Part shown: positions 29,301 to 33,814 of the stretch, piece by piece | Layout of the letters: every line of letters begins with the position of its first letter | Numbering within the stretch: the stretch's first letter is position 1 | Source: Bacteroidia bacterium | GTDB lineage: Bacteria > Bacteroidota > Bacteroidia > Bacteroidales > Paludibacteraceae | NCBI GenBank assembly: GCA_009929375.1 | Contig: SAAO01000040.1 | Span: 1 to 33,814 of the forward strand | Direction: 5' to 3' | Length of the DNA stretch: 33,814 nucleotides | Position numbers and translations under genes: made by a program | Notes under the pieces: generated by a model | Told to the model about the DNA's origin: nothing | The model's database searches: none | The model's input: only the letters and a program-made list of their open reading frames with translations

Positions 29301-29526
29301 AAATAAAAATTCGGCGCTGAAGATTTATCCCAATCCTGCAAACGAATTTCTCAATATTGACGGACTTACTGCCGATAATGAAGTGTTCGTGTTTAATACA
29401 CTCGGTGAGTCGGTGAAAAGTTCGAAGGGAAGTAAACTCTATGTGGCCGATTTGCAAAAAGGTTTTTATATGCTTCGCTGCAAACAGGGAAATGATTTTT
29501 ATAATACTGTTTTTGTGAAAAATTAA
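26371..29526 (+). CDS. GH43 glycosidase with crystallin-like, ricin-like and nested discoidin domains
   Basis: A 1051-residue secreted protein. The signal peptide ends near TFAQ (24). The GH43 five-blade propeller spans about 26-325 and has the three carboxylates D37 (GWYADPEG), D155 (IDQYVFQD) and E207 (YVEGP). Then come a beta/gamma-crystallin-like domain (about 328-412), a ricin-like beta-trefoil (about 418-555), a Cys-rich linker (564-593, DCAGVIAGGAFYDDC and CVGG) and a second crystallin-like domain (about 597-683). A second ricin-like trefoil runs 689-768 and 915-970, with an F5/8 domain (about 774-905) inserted. A T9SS sorting domain (IYPNPANEFLNIDG, 975-1051) ends the protein. GH43 enzymes act on arabinose, xylose or galactose glycosides; subfamily and substrate cannot be fixed. 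The repeated lectin-like modules suggest tight binding to a complex glycan. Confidence 0.86.
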   Translation: MKLSFLKSQFLVVALFFTSVTFAQKAGNPVFPGWYADPEGMIFDNRYWIYPTYSAPYNKQVFMDAFSSPDMVNWTKHKSIIDTAAVKWAKIAMWAPSIIKKDNQYFLFFAANDIQNESAVGGIGIGVSDKPEGPFRDYLGKPLINRIVNGAQPIDQYVFQDVDGKYYMIYGGWRHCNIVRLSDDFKTILPHDDGTIYKEITPMDYVEGPIMFRRKGKVYFMWSEGGWTGPDYRVAYAIGDSPFGPFNRIGLILQQNASIATGAGHHSVINIPGTDDWYIVYHRRPLGETDGNARVTCIDKMIFDENGYIQPVVMTFDGVSRRFLEGPVTAFADCNYSGDSLLLGAGKYTQANLQAMNFSATNLSALRIQKGYEVQLFDTDNFSGNSVVINASTACLDNGAFANKTRSLIVRRKGDKTLSGTYYIRNKKHGLFLGINGNSRNVNADVVLNEGSFLQKFRLQPLEDNQYNIVSENTQTVLQMDQSGVSEGAKPEQAVADQSALSQRFIFQQDANGDYQIVNYNSDMIWGVSEQNATLQISQFATDAGDDKIWELISPENTTFSSNEDCAGVIAGGAFYDDCQNCVGGSTAVDPCRNPVAVLYSGCNYSSVGVGLSVGEYTENDLKKKYNDDLLISSVKLNSGYEMSLFDQDLFNGNKQLLTGNTDCLTGEQNPAETKSLIIKRSGVDNLTGTYYIKNKQSGYFLRAQLDATTDGTNIVQSSNLNRKSQQIRLQPAGNGFYNLIVEGSNKAISLAKTLTTPGTVFQQWEYGYADLTGSGCRVTTLCDNSPANEGPEKLIDNSTSTKFLTGCAPSWIQFELLGKANVKAYTITSANDAPERDPLNWVLKASNDEQNWSTIDTRNGIDFVSRFQKQTFNFTNTDNYKFYRFEMQNNSGSNLQIAEMELWGTPEGNAGFDHQKFVLQPVEGGAYYKIFNKFSDLVMDVVAPNSGYAIRQWTDNGQQTALWELINVAPSAVKKTNKNSALKIYPNPANEFLNIDGLTADNEVFVFNTLGESVKSSKGSKLYVADLQKGFYMLRCKQGNDFYNTVFVKN

Positions 29527-29603
29527 TTCAGGAGAACAATTCCTTTTTTGAAAATACAAATAGAATTATTGCTCTTCGAAAATAATTTTTGATGTATTTT
29601 CAC

Positions 29604-29753
29604 CACATAGTACACAGTAGTTTTGAAAACAACAGAAAATACTAAGAACACATAGGATTATCCCGAATATCGGGATAATTTCAGAGCGATAAAAGTATCG
29701 TCAGATACTTTTACTATGTGAGCTAAGTCTTTATCTTCAATTATGGCTATGTG
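29604..29753. repeat. Nested inverted-repeat element
   Basis: Within the 318-bp gap, CACATAG occurs at 29604-29610 and 29650-29656, and its inverse CTATGTG at 29714-29720 and 29747-29753 (both inside CTATGTGAGCTA). Between them lie two perfect hairpins: ATTATCCCGA/TCGGGATAAT (29657-29679, 10-bp stem) and AAAAGTATC/GATACTTTT (29691-29712, 9-bp stem). The layout resembles an interspersed hairpin repeat or small non-autonomous element, and it could also attenuate transcription into the next gene. No clear TAnnTTTG promoter is visible in 29527-29844. Confidence 0.5.
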
Positions 29754-29844
29754 AGCTATTGTGTTTGTAAATATATCATTAAATACTTTTTGCTGCTTAC
29801 AATGAAATATTCCTTAAAATTCAGAATTTCAATAAATAAACTAA

Positions 29845-32800
29845 TTGATTAAAATAAGAAAAGTTGTTTTTAGTGTACTGATATTGTTGTTTTCAGGGAT
29901 GCTTATGGCGCAATCCCCGGAACTTACACCAAAAGGTATGTACGACATTGCGCCGGGTTCGCTTTCATCTACAGATGTGAAAAAACTGTGGGATAATTCT
30001 CCCAAAACATGGTTGCAAACATCTGCCAATAAAATGAATGTTTGGGTTGAATATGCGACTCCGGTTACAGCCACGTATTATACGTTGACTTCGTCGGGTA
30101 TCGACAAAGCCAACGATCCGCAGTTGTGGACGCTGAAAGGCTCGAACGATGGAAAGAAATGGGTAAATCTGGATAAACGTTCGGGTTTCAAATTTTATTC
30201 CCGCTTTCACGAAGCTGCTTTCGAAATTTCAAAACCGGCAGCTTACCGCTATTTTAAACTGGAATTGCAGTCGGCTCCCAAAACAAAACTGACTTTGGGT
30301 GAAGTTTCTTTCTTTGGAGGAAAAACTCCGAAAGCCAACTGGGCTGGTTTTATTTATCCGAAAGTAAACTACACAGACAAAGACAGCAAAGTAACCGGTT
30401 CGAAAATTTACCACCGATTGATTCACAATCCGGCAGCTTTTATTGCCGATCATGCTCAAAAAGTAGTTTCGATACTTTACTGGACCGATAAAGATCACAA
30501 AAAAGACATTCGTACCATCAACTACGAATTACGCCCCGACAATGGCATTTCTGCCAAAGGTGGTGATGCTCCGCTTATCGAAATTTTCTACAGCGCCGAT
30601 TGGGTGGAAAAAACAGCTACCAACAAAGGCGACTTTGATGTGCTTTACGAAACCCGAGGAGTACTTTATCATGAGTTAACGCATGGTTATCAGCTCGAAC
30701 CGAAAGGTTGCGGCAGCTATCGTCGTGGTGATGAGTTTTTTGCATTTATCGAAGGTGTGGCCGATGCGGTTCGTTACGAAGCAGGATTTTTCCCTGTTAC
30801 CAATCGCCGCCCCGGTGGAAACTGGATGGACGGTTATCAGACTACAGGTTTCTTCCTGCAATGGTTGACAAATAAAGATGTGGATTTTATTCGGAAGTTC
30901 AACAAAAGTGCTGGTGAACTGAATCCATGGAGCTTCGATGCAGCCATGAAACATATTTTGGGTGAAGGAAATACCACTCAAAAACTTTGGGACGAATATC
31001 AGGAGTTTGTGAAAAAAGATGTAGCCGAGCGCACAAAACGTAATGGTCTGGCCGATTTGGTAAATCCGTTGATGGGAACCGATTCTAAAATTTCATTGTC
31101 GAACGGAAATACTTATCCCGCCATTGCATTGCCATGGGGAATGAATTTCTGGATGCCGCAAACCGGAAAAATGGGGAATGGATGGGCTTATACTTATTCA
31201 TCCGACAAAATTCGTGGTTTCAAACAAACGCATCAACCCAGTCCGTGGATCAACGATTACGGTCAGTTTTCCATTATGCCTGTTACCCGCGAACTGAAAA
31301 TTGACGAAGATAGTCGCGCTTCGTGGTTCTCGCACAAAGCGGAGAAAGCGCATCCGTATTATTACAGCGTATATTTGTCGGAGCACGATGTGGTTACCGA
31401 AATAGCACCAACCGAGCGTTGTGCTTATTTCCGTTTTACTTTCCCGCAAACCGATAAATCTTACGTGGTGATTGATGCTTTCGACCGTGGATCGTATATC
31501 AAAATTATTCCTTCCGAAAATAAAATTATTGGCTACACAACCCGCAACAGTGGTGGCGTGCCTAAAAACTTCAAAAACTATTTTGTAATTGTATTCGATA
31601 AACCATTTACCTACAACAATGCGTGGAGTGGGAAAGAGGTAAAAGAGGGCGTGCTCGAACTTACCGATAATCACGTGGGTGCAGCCATTGGTTTTGCTAC
31701 CAAACGTGGCGAAAAGGTGACGGCTAAAGTATCTTCGTCATTTATCAGCTTCGAACAGGCTGAGCTGAACATGAAAGAAATTGGCTCGCATACTTTTGAT
31801 GAAGTGAAACAAATTGGTAAAGACCGTTGGAATGAAGTGTTGGGAAGTATTCTGGTGGAAGATGACAATATTGACAAGATGCGAACATTTTATTCCACAT
31901 TGTACCGTTCGGTACTTTTCCCACGTATGTTTTTTGAATACGACAAACAGGGAAAACCTTATCACTACAGCCCGTATAATGGCGAAGTATTGCCGGGTTA
32001 CATGTTTACCGATACAGGATTTTGGGATACTTTCCGCTGTCTGTTCCCGTTTGTGAATCTTGTATATCCTTCAATGGCCGAAAAAATGCAGGAAGGTTTG
32101 CTCAATACCTATCTCGAAAGCGGATTTTTCCCCGAATGGGCAAGTCCGGGTCACCGTGGTTGTATGGTGGGTAATAATTCTGCTTCGGTAGTGGCCGATG
32201 CTTTTCTGAAAGGAATTACCAAAAGCGACGCTACAAAAATGTACGAAGGGCTGCTTGTAGGTGCAAACAGTGTACATCCGAGAGTTTCTTCTACCGGTCG
32301 TCTCGGATTCCAGCATTACAACGAAAAAGGTTATGTGCCTTACGATGTAAAAATCAACGAATCGGCTGCCCGCACACTCGAATATGCTTACGACGATTGG
32401 TGTATTTACCAAATGGGTAAAAAACTCAACCGTCCGCAGGCTGAACTCGATTTGTATAAATCGCGCAGTTTGAACTATAAAAATCTTTTCGATCCGGAAA
32501 CAAAACTGATGCGCGGTAAAAATGCCGATGGCACATTCCAGTCGCCATTCAATCCGTTTAAATGGGGCGATGCCTTCACCGAAGGAAACAGCTGGCATTA
32601 TACCTGGTCGGTTTTCCATGATGTGCAGGGACTTATTAACCTGATGGGTGGCGAAAAAACATTTGTAAGCATGCTCGACTCGGTATTTAACCTGCCTCCT
32701 GTTTACGACGAAAGCTATTATGGCGGTGTGATTCACGAAATCCGCGAAATGGAAATTATGAACATGGGTAATTATGCACATGGAAATCAGCCTATTCAGC

Positions 32801-33255
32801 ACATGATTTATTTGTACAACTATGCCGGAGCGCCTTACAAAGCACAGTACTGGTTGCGCGAAGTGATGGATCGTCTTTATTTTGCAACGCCCGATGGATA
32901 TTGTGGTGATGAGGATAACGGACAAACTTCGGCCTGGTATGTATTCTCGGCTATGGGCTTCTATCCGGTTTGTCCGGGTGCCGACGAATATGTGTTGGGT
33001 GCGCCCTTGTTCAAGAAAGTTACTTTATCGCTTGAAAATGGCAAAAAAGTAGAAATCAATGCGCCCGAAAACAGCGACAGAAACCGTTACATCCGCGAAA
33101 TGAAATTAAACGGCGAGCAATACAACAAAAATTATCTGAAGTATAACTCATTGCTCGAAGGTGCAAAAATAGATTTCAATATGTCGCCCACACCAAATAC
33201 CAAACGTGGTACCGACAAGGATGCAGCACCATATTCATTATCGAACGAAAAATAA
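29845..33255 (+). CDS. Discoidin-BSP metalloprotease-GH92 fusion protein
   Basis: This 1136-residue exported protein joins three modules. After a signal peptide (FSVLILLFSGMLMAQ) come an F5/8 type C domain (about 26-160), a BSP zinc-peptidase domain (about 162-395) with HELTHGYQ (H276, E277, H280) and EFFAFIEGVADAVRY, and a complete GH92 domain (about 400-1125). GH92 landmarks are DLVNPLMGTDS, NTYPAIALPWGMNFW, FWDTFRCLFPF, LEYAYDDWCIYQM, and GDEDNGQTSAW with D1022/D1024. The usual GNEP is GNQP, so the catalytic-acid position is Gln982. That could make it inactive on ordinary mannosides or favour substrates with a good leaving group such as mannosyl phosphate. The start must be TTG at 29845: a stop lies in frame just upstream, and the first ATG is inside the signal peptide. 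Confidence 0.88.
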   Translation: MIKIRKVVFSVLILLFSGMLMAQSPELTPKGMYDIAPGSLSSTDVKKLWDNSPKTWLQTSANKMNVWVEYATPVTATYYTLTSSGIDKANDPQLWTLKGSNDGKKWVNLDKRSGFKFYSRFHEAAFEISKPAAYRYFKLELQSAPKTKLTLGEVSFFGGKTPKANWAGFIYPKVNYTDKDSKVTGSKIYHRLIHNPAAFIADHAQKVVSILYWTDKDHKKDIRTINYELRPDNGISAKGGDAPLIEIFYSADWVEKTATNKGDFDVLYETRGVLYHELTHGYQLEPKGCGSYRRGDEFFAFIEGVADAVRYEAGFFPVTNRRPGGNWMDGYQTTGFFLQWLTNKDVDFIRKFNKSAGELNPWSFDAAMKHILGEGNTTQKLWDEYQEFVKKDVAERTKRNGLADLVNPLMGTDSKISLSNGNTYPAIALPWGMNFWMPQTGKMGNGWAYTYSSDKIRGFKQTHQPSPWINDYGQFSIMPVTRELKIDEDSRASWFSHKAEKAHPYYYSVYLSEHDVVTEIAPTERCAYFRFTFPQTDKSYVVIDAFDRGSYIKIIPSENKIIGYTTRNSGGVPKNFKNYFVIVFDKPFTYNNAWSGKEVKEGVLELTDNHVGAAIGFATKRGEKVTAKVSSSFISFEQAELNMKEIGSHTFDEVKQIGKDRWNEVLGSILVEDDNIDKMRTFYSTLYRSVLFPRMFFEYDKQGKPYHYSPYNGEVLPGYMFTDTGFWDTFRCLFPFVNLVYPSMAEKMQEGLLNTYLESGFFPEWASPGHRGCMVGNNSASVVADAFLKGITKSDATKMYEGLLVGANSVHPRVSSTGRLGFQHYNEKGYVPYDVKINESAARTLEYAYDDWCIYQMGKKLNRPQAELDLYKSRSLNYKNLFDPETKLMRGKNADGTFQSPFNPFKWGDAFTEGNSWHYTWSVFHDVQGLINLMGGEKTFVSMLDSVFNLPPVYDESYYGGVIHEIREMEIMNMGNYAHGNQPIQHMIYLYNYAGAPYKAQYWLREVMDRLYFATPDGYCGDEDNGQTSAWYVFSAMGFYPVCPGADEYVLGAPLFKKVTLSLENGKKVEINAPENSDRNRYIREMKLNGEQYNKNYLKYNSLLEGAKIDFNMSPTPNTKRGTDKDAAPYSLSNEK

Positions 33256-33282
33256 TTTTTAGTTTTATCAGAAAATATTTGA

Positions 33283-33720
33283 ATGAAAAAAACAATCATA
33301 ACTGCCATGTGTATAGCGTCTGCCATTAGCGGATATGCGCAGAAAAGCCCGATAGATTATGTAAATCCCATTATTGGTACAAAATCGATGGGACACACTT
33401 TTCCGGGTGCCTGTGCGCCTTTTGGACTGGTTCAGCTTAGTCCCGATACCGAACTGATTCCGCACAGTATAAACGGTGTTTATCAAAAAGATACTTATAA
33501 GTATTGTGCAGGATATCAGTACGATGATAAAACAATTGTAGGATTTAGTCATACGCATTTCAACGGAACAGGACATTCCGATTTGGGTGATATTCTGATC
33601 ATGCCCACTGTTGGAAAACTCCAACTCGACCCGGGAACTGCCGAAAAACCTGAAACGGGTTATCGTTCGCGCTTTTCGCACGAGCGCGAACAGGCTAAAG
33701 CGGGTTATTACTCGGTAATG
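33283..33720 (+). pseudogene. GH92 alpha-mannosidase, 5' fragment, interrupted
   Basis: The first 146 or so codons encode a signal peptide (cleavage near GYAQ) and the N-terminal beta-sandwich start of a GH92 enzyme. Visible motifs are DYVNPIIGTKSMGHTFPGACAP, FGLVQLSPDTE, the loop GFSHTHFNGTGHSDLGDILI and AGYYSVM. Right after YYSVM, where the family continues with a long strand-rich domain, the frame turns into IIRYFA and stops at 33739-33741. The following sequence has a new promoter and the start of a transposase-like gene. The gene is therefore best read as split by an insertion; the remainder would lie beyond the window. It begins 28 nt after the GH92 fusion gene, in the same unit. Confidence 0.75.
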
Positions 33721-33814
33721 ATTATCCGTTATTTCGCCTAATTTGATTATTTTTGTAAAAACAAATCAGAAAAGGCATGAATTTACTAAATTTTGTAGAA
33801 CAATATCCAGACGA
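33721..33814 (+). mobile_element. Left end of a probable IS1595-family insertion sequence
   Basis: The GH92 reading breaks at about 33720, and a new promoter-like -7 box (TATTTTTG, 33748-33755) and a start codon follow directly, as at the edge of an insertion sequence. The exact terminal repeat and target duplication cannot be defined, because the other end is outside the window. The family assignment rests on only the first 12 residues of the encoded protein. Confidence 0.5.
33777..33814 (+). CDS. Probable IS1595-family transposase, N-terminal fragment
   Basis: Only twelve codons are present before the window ends: MNLLNFVEQYPD. IS1595-type transposases of Bacteroidota commonly start with a similar helix followed by a (F/Y)PDExxC motif leading into a zinc ribbon. 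This resemblance, and the broken GH92 gene just upstream, support the call. It remains a tentative assignment from very few residues. Confidence 0.45.
   Translation, partial: MNLLNFVEQYPD

Noticed and set aside
1-33814. Recoding of TGA as a sense codon in this organism
   Set aside because: TGA terminates mtaB, the Wzi gene, the first GH92 and the HTCS at the expected protein ends, so it is an ordinary stop.
1-33814. CRISPR arrays, tRNA or rRNA genes
   Set aside because: No regularly spaced repeats and no cloverleaf-like or rRNA-like sequences were noticed on either strand by reading; a dedicated search was not possible.

Overview
The window reads as a chromosomal segment of a Bacteroidota bacterium, most likely an anaerobic member of the Bacteroidales (Paludibacter- or Dysgonomonas-like; genus not provable from sequence alone). 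The evidence is the five-helix single-subunit cytochrome b type of succinate dehydrogenase/fumarate reductase, promoters of the Bacteroidota form (TTTG, 19 nt, TAnnTTTG) in place of sigma-70 boxes, a hybrid two-component regulator with a Reg_prop/Y_Y_Y sensor, a Wzi-type capsule assembly protein, lipoprotein signal peptides, and several putative type IX secretion (Por/T9SS) C-terminal sorting domains. All convincing genes lie on the + strand.

Positions 1-9979 are mostly core genome: the sdhC-sdhA-sdhB (frdCAB) operon with a good promoter and terminator; a secreted protein of unknown function; mtaB (tRNA methylthiotransferase); a solitary hisF; and a two-gene unit of a kelch-repeat lipoprotein plus a Wzi family outer-membrane protein.

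Positions 10484-33814 form an accessory locus that looks built to dismantle mannosylated glycoproteins (mannoproteins or N-glycoproteins). Unit one (10484-18755) encodes an M6 zinc metalloprotease with PA14 domain, a GH92 alpha-mannosidase, and a hybrid two-component regulator (HTCS) interrupted by an in-frame TGA. Unit two (19056-33720) encodes a GLUG/discoidin remnant, a discoidin-PKD-BSP metalloprotease, a second GH92, a lipoprotein with two discoidin domains and a calpain-type cysteine protease, a large multi-lectin GH43 protein, a discoidin-BSP protease-GH92 fusion, and a fourth GH92 cut off by what looks like an IS1595-type insertion at the window edge. No SusC/SusD pair lies within the window, so this is not a classical polysaccharide utilisation locus as far as can be seen.

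Two observations tie the locus together. Both units are preceded by almost the same 23-bp element (21 of 23 identical), 22-23 nt upstream of a TAnnTTTG -7 box: a probable shared activator site and plausible HTCS target. The GH92 part of the protease-GH92 fusion carries Gln where the other two complete GH92 proteins carry the family's catalytic acid Glu. As I recall, the same change occurs in the characterised GH92 enzyme that uncaps mannose-1-phosphate-6-mannose, suggesting phosphomannan as part of the substrate. Against this, the regulator, the first gene of unit two and the last GH92 are all damaged, so the locus may be decaying or assembled from variant copies.
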